Of a DNA stretch of 64,000 bases, positions 1-10,584 are shown one piece after another. Where the stretch lies: contig NC_061122.1 of NCBI RefSeq assembly GCF_002878395.1, positions 80,976,093-81,040,092 on the forward strand. The letters run 5' to 3'. Below the pieces are notes generated by a model. The model did no database searches. It saw only the letters and a program-made list of their open reading frames with translations, and had not been told where the DNA came from. Position 1 is the first letter of the stretch. Each line of letters begins with the position of its first letter. A program made the translations under genes and the position numbers. Source of the stretch: Capsicum annuum (Eukaryota > Streptophyta > Magnoliopsida > Solanales > Solanaceae).

Positions 1-760
1 TAGCTGAAAACCCTGGATGAATCAGTCTTAGTTACCATGATCACAGTCGGAGTACTTCGATTGTGACCGTCAAGATTGGTCTTCAACTATGATCACATGG
101 ATCCTATTACGATCGTAGTTGTTGCGGTCGCTGCAAAGGTGGTGCAATCGCGGCATAGCGAGATTTTGGCCCAGGGCAGTTTTGTAATTTGACGTAGCTG
201 ATTCCACTTCCTATATAAGGCACAAATATTTTTTCCATTTAGGCATGATTGAATTAGGAGAATTGAAAAATTGGAAACTTGATGAACCATATAATTTGGA
301 GAACATTTTTGTATTTAAAATTTCAAGTTGAGTTTGGCAAAATTTGTGTAAAAAGGGAAGTTTAACCTTATTCTCCATTGTCATGGATTCCATGAATGAA
401 TTTTTTGGTAAATTTCTTTCTCTCTACTTCATGAATAGCTAAATTCAATAGTCATAGAATTATGTTGAACTAAGGTGCAATTGCATTTGGGTGATGATGT
501 GTTTGTGTAATTCTTAGTATTGATTATGGAATCCATTATTTCTGGTTTAAATAGTTGGGATTTGGGGTGAAAATTCCACATATCCAAAATGTTTTTTTTG
601 GGTGAAAACCCCAAACTCTTAAAAGCTCTCATCATTCTTAAAAATGGGATGTGGGAGAACTATCTTTTGTCATCTTATAAATAAGGGTAGATGGAGAGTA
701 GGGTATGTCATGGGCATCTTCCCAGAAATAGGGATGCCCAATTGAGGTTTTCTATGGCTT
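1..760 (+). repeat. LTR-like segment, probably of a Ty3/gypsy element
   Basis: No gene is visible. The first ~230 bases have the look of gypsy LTRs of Solanaceae: runs of alternating GATCGCAGTC/GCGGTCGC-like words followed by a TATA-like CTATATAAGG at 211-220. The left edge runs off the window and no TG...CA end or primer-binding site was found. The short minus-strand ORFs have no recognisable domains. Assignment rests on sequence style and on the gypsy gag relic downstream, so it is tentative. Confidence 0.35.
211..220 (+). promoter_or_regulatory. TATA-like box in LTR-like DNA
   Basis: CTATATAAGG lies inside the LTR-like segment about 1.4 kb upstream of a gag-like relic on the same strand. 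The position fits an LTR promoter, but no transcript start or downstream PBS is visible. Confidence 0.25.
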
Positions 761-1560
761 TTATTGATACACTCGTTAGGTAGTTGAAAGAGTTAAGGAG
801 TGACATCCTTGAGGACTTGTTGACAAACTAGCCTCAAGGACTCTTAACCTAGCCTACCATGTTATCAACAATTAGAAATTATAGCAAACCATCATGATTC
901 AATGCGCAACTTGCCGTTAAGTAGACATAATCCCAAGATCCCTACAAAAGTTGAATTCTGAAATAAAAGTAGTATTGTAGTGTGTTGCGTGACTTGATAT
1001 TGATAACATCCTATTCCAAACCACCCCCAATTTACATTATGTGATTTATGTTGTGTACACTTTGAGTATCTCCTTTAGTAATCTTGACACCCATAGGACT
1101 CGAAATCTAAATCTCTCTCCTCGTGGATTTGACCTCAACAAAAGTTAAGCTATTGAAAATGACAGTCCTCGACCACTTTATATGGTATATGTGAGTGTTA
1201 TCAAAATGGCTCCATCACCGGGGAGTGAAATTTAATTTTCACTTGTGCGGTGTTGAGTGTTACTTTGGGTATAACCTATGGATTTACTTTCCTTGTTGTT
1301 TTTAATTTCTTATTAGGTAATCACTATTTCTTCCTATTAATCATGATTCAAGGAGTCTTGGATTATTTTTGAACTGAAGATCATGAAAGTGCTATCTGTA
1401 TTCCTCATCGATAAAAATAGGGTATCTTATGTCACAAGCGTAATGCTAGAATTGCTTTATTTGAATAGAATTTTTGGGGTTCAAGACCATAAGGACCTGA
1501 ATTTTCATTTTAAGAATTTTGTATAAGTTTGTTCCCCCTTTGATATTGCACACATACCCC
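761..1560. other. No recognisable gene; AT-rich leader-like DNA
   Basis: Reading both strands shows only short ORFs and no conserved protein motif, tRNA-like box or terminal repeat. It lies between the LTR-like segment and the gag relic, so it may be the untranslated leader of the same gypsy element. This is inference. Confidence 0.3.
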
Positions 1561-1589
1561 AAGAGTCTATTCGATTGGGAATTATCCCA

Positions 1590-2432
1590 TTTTCTCTAAT
1601 GGGAAAGGGGTGCTATGGGAAAGGTCTTTGCCCGCCAGTTCCATCACCTCATGGGTAAATCTTATGGAGTCTTTCTTAAGTCAGTACTTCCTACCTTCAA
1701 AGATACTATAATTGCGGGATGACATTATTAAATTCTGCTAATTCCATGAAGAGCCGTGGTATGAAGCTTGGGGAAGGTTCAAGGAAAAGCTCTTGAAATG
1801 CCCGAACTATGAGATATCGGGGAAGATTCTTATCCAAATCTTGTGTAAGGCATACTTAAAAAAGTCATAGAAGATAATGCATCGGATGGATCGCTCATTT
1901 CAAATCTTAGGGTTGGAATATGACGGATGTCGAGGTAGCCTTAGGGGCTCCCCCCTCATCCTTTGTGTGACAAGATGGAAAAAATCAAGAGAAGTAAAGA
2001 GATGCAAACACGTTTAAGGTAATGTCACACCTTGAGCTTCTTACTAAACATATGTTGGGAGTCCCAATTAAAAGCGTAAATGATATAAATGCAAGAGAGG
2101 CAAAGCCATGTGAAAGTGCAGAGGAAGAGATGCTTGCTGACAAATTCTATGTGTTGCCTAAGTATTCGGAGGGTTTCCACCTTGCTTATCAAGGGCAAGG
2201 CAGGAATCAAGGTCATAACCATGAAAGTCAAAACATGACACAATGTGAAAAGAAAGGGTACATCAATGAAGAAATTTTGGCTTGGATCTGGATTGGTGTT
2301 GATGGAATCGACAAAATGGTGAGAAAAATGAGAAGTAATTTCTCCATGCTCCAACAAACTGTTGAATCCCACTCAACCTCCATCCAAAAACTACTGGAAA
2401 AATTGAATCAAATATCGGTGTATCTCATTTAG
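1590..2432 (+). pseudogene. Ty3/gypsy gag relic (Athila/Tat-like)
   Basis: Around 1744 the + strand reads HEEPWYEAWGRFKEKLLKCP, which closely follows the gag motif (E-x-L-Y-x-A-W-E-R-[FY]-K-x-L-L-x-K-C-P) of Athila-type gypsy elements. A stop follows soon after. A 136-codon open frame at 2022-2432 follows, with a charged, coiled-coil-like C-terminal half (MVRKMRSNFSMLQQTVESHS). It probably derives from the gag C-terminus. Gag would package element RNA, but stops and frame changes make this copy inactive. It is collinear with the pol relic that follows. Confidence 0.6.
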
Positions 2433-2945
2433 GAAAAATGTCATTTCATGGTCAAGGAGGGTATTATATTAGGCCACAAGATATCTAGGAAACGCATACA
2501 ACTTGATCATGATAAGGTACAGGTGATTACCAAGTTACAATCCCCTATTTCCATAAAGGGTGTTTGGAGTTTTCTTGGACATATTGGGTTTTATCGATGT
2601 TTTATCAAGGATTAATCCAAAATAGGTCATACTATGTGCAAAATCCTTGAGAAGGAGACAAAATTCAACTTTGATGAGGCATGCTTAAAATCCTTTGATC
2701 ATCTTAAGGCATTGCTTATTTTGGCCTCTATCACTGTGGCCCTGGATTAGTCATCCCCTTTTGAAGTAATGTATGATACAAATGGGATTTCATTGGGTGC
2801 GGTGTTAGGTCAATGAAAGGAGAAACTCTTTCATCCTATCTATTATGCAAGCAAGACCTTGAATGATGCTCAACACACCTACACATTACCGAACAAGAGT
2901 TGTTGACGATTGTATACGATTTTAAAATATTTTGCACCTAGTATT
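2433..2945 (+). pseudogene. Ty3/gypsy pol relic: RT thumb to RNase H
   Basis: The + strand reads KCHFMVKEGIILGHKISRKR, then SFLGHIGFYRCFIKD, KILEKETKFNFDEACLKSFD, SPFEVMYDTNGISLGAVLGQ and FHPIYYASKTLNDAQHTYT. These are the conserved blocks running from the end of reverse transcriptase into RNase H of Athila/Tat gypsy elements. Stops interrupt it (after FIKD, after VALD and after VLGQ). RT fingers/palm, protease and integrase are absent, so most of pol has been deleted between here and the gag relic. The homology ends near 2945. Confidence 0.8.
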
Positions 2946-2979
2946 AGTAGCTATTAACATATTCACGCCATTTAAACTT

Positions 2980-4357
2980 ACTAAAACAGTAACCGAGCAG
3001 TAATCCACAATCAACTAATCCAAGGGTGTTCTCTTATCCTCGTTCTTCTCCAATTACATTCACATATGATGTAACTTCTTATAAGATCCCCTTAACAGTT
3101 TCATCTTTATTGTACTCTCAAAATAGTATATCAAGTGATGTGGGCAGTAAACTTATGCGACATTCAATTTGATGGTGTACCATTATACTCTTCTTCTACC
3201 TTTCAATGGAAATTATTCACACCATTCCCCCAACATCAACCAAGCATCCCCCAACATACATACATAAAATAGATCCAAAACAGCTCCAAATACCTCTTAA
3301 TTTGGCAACCAAAAATTGAACTCACCATCCCTTGAGTTCTTAACAACAACATATACACAATCCTCAACCAACACACGTATATAGGAAAAGGGCAAAAATG
3401 GACAGTAGCCATACCTTAATTTCGGTGGTAGTTTATTCCCTTAATGTATATCTCTTCAATAGCTTGATCCCTTTACTCACAAGCCAAAAGTGAAGAGAAA
3501 AATCTCTTAATAATCAAGGATAAAGGGATTGCCAAACTTAAAAAGGGATGTCTTATAGTTTAATCATGGAAACATAATCCTTATAGTATTCTTAAGATCT
3601 GCTCATGATTTGTTCACTTACCTTTAACTTGGAAGGAAGGTTTCGAAAGAACCCTAGTGGAATTTTAGGGCTGCTGTATAGCTAAGAGAGAACAAGAGAG
3701 AAAATCTTAAAACCTGTTTTTTTTTTTTTTGCAAGTTAAAATGAGCTATAAGGGCTGGTTTAATCCCTTTAAAAAGAGCTGCTCTTGGCCGACTTTCTTG
3801 GTCATTTTTGGGCCATAATTTATCAAGTAGGTGATGCACCTACTTTCCCATTATATTGGGCCTTTGTGGATTAAAAATTATTGGGCCTTGGCTGCCCATT
3901 CTCCTCTTTTTCTCTTATTTAATTTGGGCCAGAATTAACTTAAGTAGTTGGTAGTGTATTTGGCCCAATAAGCTGGTCAAGGGATCCTTAATAGGTGATT
4001 CACCTACTTAGTTTTTAAGTTGGTCAAAAGTTCAAAGTAGGTGATTCACCTACTAGCTTAAAATAAATCAAGAAAGCACCTCAATATTTTGTTCCATTTT
4101 AAGATCAAAATGCTTATAGTTAAACTTAAAACTTGGTCACTTCATCCTTTAGATTCAAATACCTACTTAAGGGCCTAAGTTTATATTCTCTCATTGAAGG
4201 TAACTTAATCATACCACATTTCAGTACTTGTGGGAACTCCTCCAAACCTATCTTACCGTCACCAATCACATAGGATATCCGAGCCCATTACCTACTCCAT
4301 AAGTCCATATCAAGTGCCACATAAGTAGAACTAGTATACGCGGAATATAGGGTGTTA
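2980..4357 (-). repeat. LTR-like block (minus orientation) that truncates the gypsy 3' LTR
   Basis: Read on the minus strand, the block starts at 4357 with TGTAACACCC, the usual first bases of gypsy LTRs in Solanaceae. It abuts the interrupted 3' LTR of the Tekay-like element. No coding domain is visible. The other end is not clear; 2980 is approximate. AAAAC occurs just beyond 4357 and again at 2983-2987, but without a matching LTR end it is not good evidence of a target duplication. It contains three palindromes, listed separately. A solo or truncated LTR is the best guess. Confidence 0.4.
3825..4054. repeat. Three copies of a palindrome around TAGGTGATTCACCTA
   Basis: Copies lie at 3825-3845 (9-bp arms AAGTAGGTG/CACCTACTT around ATG), 3992-4006 (TAGGTG-ATT-CACCTA) and 4036-4054 (AGTAGGTGATTCACCTACT). 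They share the same core at ~165 and ~44 bp spacing, inside LTR-like DNA. Dyad symmetry repeated three times could be a dimeric protein site or small RNA hairpins. Function is unknown. Confidence 0.7.
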
Positions 4358-5480
4358 CAAAAACCATTCCATTTTGACCATTCCAAACTATTTAACCATT
4401 TAGGTTCCATTACCAAGTTTAAACTACGTATGAGTTCTATTAAAAATCCAACAATGTAGTGAAAATATTCTCATAGGCATTTTATCAAACACATTAGGGG
4501 CATAGTATTTCTAAAACCAAAGCCAATTACCAAATAACCATTCCCATGCAACCAATTATCCAAAACCACCAATAAAGCATATAAAAGAATAATTAAAACA
4601 TGGGAAAACCATAACCAAAAATTTATAACCAAAAACCCCCAAATTATATTTGAAATACAAAGCCATACATTAATCAAACCATGAAAACATTGCATAAAAC
4701 CATGCCTTTAGTTGGAACTAACAATGAGGGATAAGAACATGCCTTAAACCAAAAAGATGGTGGAGATAAATTATCAACACAAGCCCCAACCCTAGCTTCC
4801 TTTGCCAAAGAACATTAGAGAGGATTAGAGACTGTTTTTCTAAGTGTTAAAGAGTAGAATAATAGGGCAAATAACCTCCCAAGTAAGTTAAAAGTCATGG
4901 GGCCTCATTAGGTTAAGTGGAAAAATATCTAGATTGCTCTCACTTAAACTACACCAAAATCTCGTCAGAAGGATACAACTATCCATACCAATTGTACCCT
5001 CCAATTACCACTCGTACCCAAGGCCATCTTCCTTGGACCCAACACTGTCCATGGTATGACTCACCCTAAACTATGTTGTATCCATGCATACGACTGGTAC
5101 CCATGATCCGTACCCCTGTCATAATAGAATCTAAAGAGGATTGAACACTACCCACCATACGAGTCCATGGTACGACTCATACCCTGGCTTACGGCTTGTA
5201 GTGAGCCACACATACTCAGATCCAACTTAGTCTACCAAGTCTAAGATTAAGTGAAGGAATGACCCAAACCAAATGATCCGTGTCCACCGATACGACTCAT
5301 ACCACCCAAGTCATATCTATTCCAGAAACCAAATCCAATCCACCAACCAACATTGTTCAGTATATGACTAACCCATACCACTTGTATCCTTGTGTATGAG
5401 TCGTTTCCCCTAGTCATATCTTGTCCAGAGACCATAAATCCAGGAAATTTTTTAAGGGACAAAAACCCAAGGTGTTTTAG
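4358..5480 (-). repeat. Truncated 3' LTR of the gypsy element
   Basis: About 1.12 kb matches the first ~1.05 kb (U3 side) of the right-hand LTR. Both contain degenerate repeats of the TACGACTCGTAC type. The last ~1.3 kb present in the other LTR is missing here; the break at 4357/4358 coincides with a TGTAACACC-type LTR start on the other side. Confidence 0.8.
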
Positions 5481-5492
5481 TCACCCCCACTA
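5481..5492 (-). other. Polypurine tract of the gypsy element
   Basis: On the minus strand TAGTGGGGGTGA lies directly before the 3' LTR start. This is where plus-strand DNA synthesis would be primed. Confidence 0.6.
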
Positions 5493-5789
5493 GAAACATT
5501 TATCCCCGAATAATGGATAAGGTAGGGTAACCATAAGCACGATTCATTTGCATTATCAAATATCAATCCAACCTTTAATCAAGTTAGAAAACACAGATGC
5601 AAAGATTAATCTTTCCTGTAACTAAGTTTGAAAATAAAACTATGTTGAAGAACACATACCTTCCGCACAAATTGCAGTAGTAGAAAATAGATGTGGATAT
5701 TTTGACTTCATGTCCTCCTCCGTTTCCCATGTAGCCTCTTCCACCTTGTGGTTCCATCATAGAACCTTAAACGAGGTCACATTCTTCGT

Positions 5790-6900
5790 CTGTAACTAAC
5801 GAACCTGCCTATCCAAAATCTTAACTGGGACTTCTTCATAAGAAAGACAATCTGAGATACCTAATCCCTCCAAAAGAACCACTGAAGAAGGATCACCAAG
5901 ACACTTCTTCAACAAAGATACATAAAATACCGAATGAATAAAGCTCAAACCATAAGGCAACTCTAATTCATAAGCCACATTACCAACCATTTGCAAAATT
6001 GCATAAGGACCAATAAACCGGGGACTGAGCTTTCCCTTTTTACCAAACCGCATTACTCCCTTCAGGAGATATCTTTAGGAACACCTTATCCCCAACCCCA
6101 AACTCTAAGTCTCTACGCCTTATATCCACATAGGATTTTTGGAAATTTTAGGAAGCCTTAAGCCTATCCCGAATCACCTTTACCTTTTCCATAGCCTGAT
6201 AAACCAAATTCGGATCGAACATATCTACCTCACTCATCTCAAACTAACCAATAAGAGATCTGCACCTCTTACCATACAATGCCTCAAAAGGGGTTATCCC
6301 AATATAAGAATGATAACTATTGTAAGCAAACTCTACCAAAGGTAGATGCTCAACCCAACTGCCACCACAGTCAATCACACATGCCCGAAGCATATCCTCT
6401 AATGTTTGAATTAATTCTTTCCGCTTGCCCACCCATCTGAGGATGAAAAGCAATACTCAGACTCACCTTAGTACCCAATCCCTTCTGAAAAGATCGCTAG
6501 AAATAAGATGAAAATTGTGTACCACGATCAGAGATAATCAAAATAGGTACCCCATGCAGATTTACTATCTCATGAAGATACAACTTCGTATAGTCTCCAC
6601 TGAAAAGGTAGTTCTCACTGGCAAGAAATGAGCAGACTTTGTCATTCTATCCACGATGACCCAAATCAAATCAAATTGGTTTTGAGACCGAGGAAGACTG
6701 GTTACAAATCCATGATGACTACCTCCCATTTCTATTTGGGTAATTGAATTTCTTAATACAACCCACCAGGACTCATGTGTTCAACTTTGACTTGTTTTCA
6801 CACCATACACTTGGCTAAAAAATCAGCCACATCCCTCTTCATACCATTCCACTAATAATCTCCTTGAGATCATGATACATTTTTGTTGAACTGGGATAAA
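5790..6900 (-). pseudogene. gypsy integrase and C-terminal tail (broken)
   Basis: In minus-strand order the pieces are: a H2C2-side segment (AHELRYVVYPSSTKMYHDLK, near 6900), a core segment ([40 protein letters not shown], 6244-6453) and the tail (KLSPRFIGPYAILQMVGNVA, YELELPYGLSFIHSVFYVSL, 5796-6053). The tail matches the GPF/Y module and region preceding the chromodomain of Del/Tekay integrases. Stops and frame changes separate the pieces, so no functional integrase can be made. Integrase would insert element cDNA into chromosomal DNA. Confidence 0.85.
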
Positions 6901-8635
6901 CAACATAGCGCAATTCATGCGCCTCAGCCAAAATGCTTTGTTGAAAATCGTCTACATTAGGACCACACAACCTTCCTTGGTACCATAAAGTACCATCGCC
7001 GCTGATCTCAAAGACCATGATCACTTTTTTCCCACCAACATTACTCTTGATTTTCGTCAATATAGGATCTAACACTTGCTTCTTCTTAGTCTCTGCACCA
7101 AGAAACAACCTAACCACTTCCTATACCATCACCCCACCATCCTTGGAGTCCAAGAGATAAACTTCAAGGTTGGCTAATGGTGAATATCCTTCACCAATTC
7201 CCATTTTCCTTTCTCCACATGAGGCAAACTTTCCATGGACAACCTACGAAGAGTATCAGCAACCACGTTAACTTTACCTGGGTGATAGTGAAACTCATAT
7301 CGTAGTCCTTGAGAAGCTCCAACCATATCCTTTGCCTGAGATTTATCTCCTTCTGAGTGAACACGTACTATAGACTCCTATGATCAGAAAAGATGTCTAC
7401 GTACACTCTATACAAATAATGCTGCTAGATTTCACAGAAAAAACCACCGCTAAAAGCTCCAAATCATGAGTAGGATAATTCCTTTCATGCACCTTTAACT
7501 ACCTAGAAGCAGGAAATCACTTTTCCATGCTGCATCAAAACACAACCAATTCCCACCCGAGATGCATCATAATAAACCACAAACCCCTCCGTACCTTATG
7601 GCAAGGTCAAAACTAGAGCCGAAGTCATCTTATCCTTAAGCTTTTCAAAACCCTCTTCACAAGTATTCAACTAAGAAAGCTTTACCTTCTTCTGAGTTAA
7701 CCTAGTCAAATGAGCAACTATTATCGAAAAGTTTTCCACAAACCACCTATAATACCCGCAAACTTAAGAAGCTCTGAATGTCGGTTGGAGTCATGGGTTT
7801 AGTCCACCTTTTAGCCACGACCACCTTTTGATGGTCCATCATGATTCCCTCACTAAAAATAATATGACCAATAAAAGTCACAGCATTCAACCAAAACTCA
7901 CACTTGGAGAATTTGGCATACAACTACTTCTCTTTCAAGGTCCGCAACACCACACGGAGGTGGTTGGCATGGTCTACCTCACTTTTAGAATACACCAAGA
8001 TATCATCAATAAAAATAATGATAAAAGATCCAAGAACTTCCTAAAAATCCTATTCATAAAATCCATAAATAATTTTGGGGCATTAGTTAATCCAAATGAC
8101 ATAACCAAGAACTCAAAGTTCCCATACTGAGTATGACAAGTCGTCTTGGGGATATTCTCCTCCCTAATCTTAAGCTGATGATACCCAGACCAAAGATTTA
8201 TCTTAGAAAAGAACTTGGTACCTTGTAACTAATCAAATAGGTCATCTATCCTTAGAAGAGGATACTAGTTCTTGATTGTTACCTTATTCAACTGTCGATA
8301 GTCAATGCACATCCAAAGGAAACTATCATTCTTGCGCACGAACAACACCAGTTCACCCCACGGGGATACACTAGGATAGATGAAACCCTTATTTAAAAGA
8401 TCCTTAAGTTACTCTTTGAGTTCCCTCAACTCAGCCGAAGTCATTCTATAAGGAGGAATAGATATTGGATAAGTGTTCGGAACCAAATCAAACCTAATTC
8501 AATCTCCCTATCCAAAGGAACACCAGGAAGATCATTCGAAAAGATATCAGGAAACTCACTTACCACCAGAACTAAATAAAAAGAATGATCTTTCGAGTTA
8601 GAATCTTTAACTTGGACCAAGTGATAAAGAGACAC
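6901..8635 (-). pseudogene. gypsy reverse transcriptase and RNase H (broken)
   Basis: The linker reads VSEFPDIFSNDLPGVPLDRE (around 8550-8500). RT blocks are [20 protein letters not shown] with [14 protein letters not shown] (about 8190-8050) and the catalytic [12 protein letters not shown] (about 8030-7985, FIDD for the usual YVDD). RNase H-like words follow (HDLELLAVVF, near 7470). The order protease-RT-RNase H-integrase is that of Ty3/gypsy. Stops occur throughout, although the two catalytic aspartates of FIDD remain. It would copy element RNA into DNA in cytoplasmic particles. Confidence 0.85.
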
Positions 8636-8769
8636 TTTAGAGATTAATCTTCGAGCTCTAAGATAAGAAATAAACCTTCCCCTAGGAGCTAGGGAACCAC
8701 CCTCCCACTTTATAACTGGTTCACCAGGAAACCTAAAGACAACCTTATAAGTCCGACAATCTAAGGACT

Positions 8770-9150
8770 CGTAATAAGAGTGTAACCAATCTACCCAATA
8801 ATAACATCAAAATCCACCATATCCAACTTAAACAGATCTACCAAGGTGTGTTTGCTACCAATAGATACCACACACTCCCTATAGACTCTTTTAGCAATGA
8901 TCGAGTCACCTACCAGGTATAAATAGAAAAAGGATTCAAAACAACTTCAGGATCAAAACCCAAATATACAGCCACATATAAGGTCACATAGAAAAGAGTG
9001 GACCTTGGATCAAGTAGACAATATACGTCACGAGAAAAGAGTTGTAACATACTAGTAATGACATCAGGTGATGCCTCAGATCCTGTCGAGATTTAAGAGC
9101 ATACAACCTATTTTGGCCAGTGCCGATACCAGAAATAGGAGCAAATACAG
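8770..9150 (-). pseudogene. gypsy aspartic protease (active site lost)
   Basis: Near 9010 the minus strand gives LDPRSTLFYVTLYVAVYLGF, matching the LDPGSTLSYVTP active-site loop of gypsy proteases. The Gly of the D-P-G triad is Arg here, so the fold could not be catalytic. Frame breaks lie on both sides. The upstream RLYALKSRQD stretch is the usual lead-in between the gag zinc knuckle and protease. Confidence 0.75.
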
Positions 9151-9239
9151 AAGCAACACCACTAGGCGTGGAAGCAGAAGATGAAGCAATCAAAGCTTTA
9201 AACACTCCCAAAGCACCCTTACCAACCAAAAAGTTTCTA

Positions 9240-10365
9240 AGTATATGGCCTGGCTAACCATATTTAAAACACCTATTCCTTCCTTCATCACAAAATCCCC
9301 AATGAAGACGACCACAAAACTGGAAAGAAGGGCATGAAGAAACCGACTGAGCCCCACTCGCCTGATATTAGGCACTCTGTGCCAAAAAATTATCACCACC
9401 TTGCGGACGCTATCACCCGAATGCTTTGGGTAAGAAATGCTAGCAGTAGAGATGGAACCAGAACTACCCTATTTTTTCTTCGATCATTTGTTGCCATCCC
9501 GACCACCCTGTTGCTGAGCATCACCCTACTCAGAGAACTTGCTCCTCTTACCCTATTTTATCCCAAACTCTATTTGTTGTTTCTTTTCATCTTCCACCTG
9601 CTGCATGTGGACAACTAACCTTGAAATATCCATATCCTTAATTAGCAAAGCAGTCTTGCTTAAAAGGATCAAATCCTGAGATATCCTAGAATTAAACTTT
9701 CTCATCCCCGCTTTCATATCATACACCAAATTCAGACCGTACCTTGACAGCTGATGAAACTTTAAGGCATATTTCTTGACAGGCATTTTTCCCTGCTTAA
9801 GATTCACAAACTCCTCCATCTTCGTTTTTCTCAACTCCTAAGGAAAGAAAAAATCCAAAAAAGTATTAGAAAAGGCCTACCACAAGGACAACTCCTCAAC
9901 GTCATCTTTATTTCTATCCCACTCCTTGTACCACTCGTACACAATATCCTTGAGTTGTCAAGCTATAAAGTTTATCGTTTCCACATTCGTAGCCTACATT
10001 ACCCTAAAGATTTTCTCCATTGTATCCAAGAATTCCTAAGTATCCTCCTCCACCTTTACTTCAGTAAAAGTAGGAGGATTCATCTTCATAAACTAGCCAA
10101 CCCTTGTGGCCTCAGTAAATAAAATACCAGATGAATCCCACTCAGCTTGAACAACAACCAACTGAGTAATAACATGATTTGATTGAAAAAATTCCGTATT
10201 AGTCACCTCACCTTGAGGAGAACTAGTAGCAACCAGGAGAACTCCAGAATAATTAGGGATTGGACCCTAAGATTGAGTACAAACTCTAAGTGTAGGGTGT
10301 ACCGTACCAACATCATCCCCGGATGGAATAGAAGAATTTTCTTGTGTTCCAGATTGTCGAGGCAT
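9240..10365 (-). pseudogene. gypsy gag (broken)
   Basis: It begins with MPRQSGTQENSSIPSGDD at 10365, about 200 bases inside the PBS. The core block at 9834-9553 reads MEEFVNLKQGKMPVKKYALK, FHQLSRYGLNLVYDMKAGMR, the retrotransposon gag domain of Tekay/Del elements. It ends in a zinc knuckle remnant near 9290-9240 (CFKYG-x-PGHILRNF) in which the second and last cysteines of CX2CX4HX4C are Tyr and Phe. Several stops break the frame. Gag would form the virus-like particle. Confidence 0.8.
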
Positions 10366-10570
10366 GATCTAAAAAGAGGACAATCAAGGATTAGACAAAA
10401 TCAGGACTTAGACTCAAGCTTACTCCAAGCTTGAAAATAAAATACCAAGAAAGTGAAATATTTTTAAATGCATTGTAGCCTCTCTCTTATGAGTGTGGCG
10501 CCTACATGCCCCTAAAAGAAACTCTACAAGACACGACTTTATGGACTCCCAATTGACCATGAACCTAAAG

Positions 10571-10581
10571 CTCTGATGCCA
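10571..10581 (-). other. Primer-binding site for initiator tRNA-Met
   Basis: The minus strand reads TGGCATCAGAG, one base off TGGTATCAGAG, which is complementary to the 3' end of plant initiator tRNA-Met. It lies 3-4 bases inside the 5' LTR end, the expected place. Confidence 0.8.
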
Positions 10582-10584
10582 ACT

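Noticed and set aside
2983..4362. AAAAC at both ends as a TSD of an LTR insertion
   Set aside because: The sequence next to 2987 does not start or end like an LTR, and a 5-base A-rich match is expected by chance.
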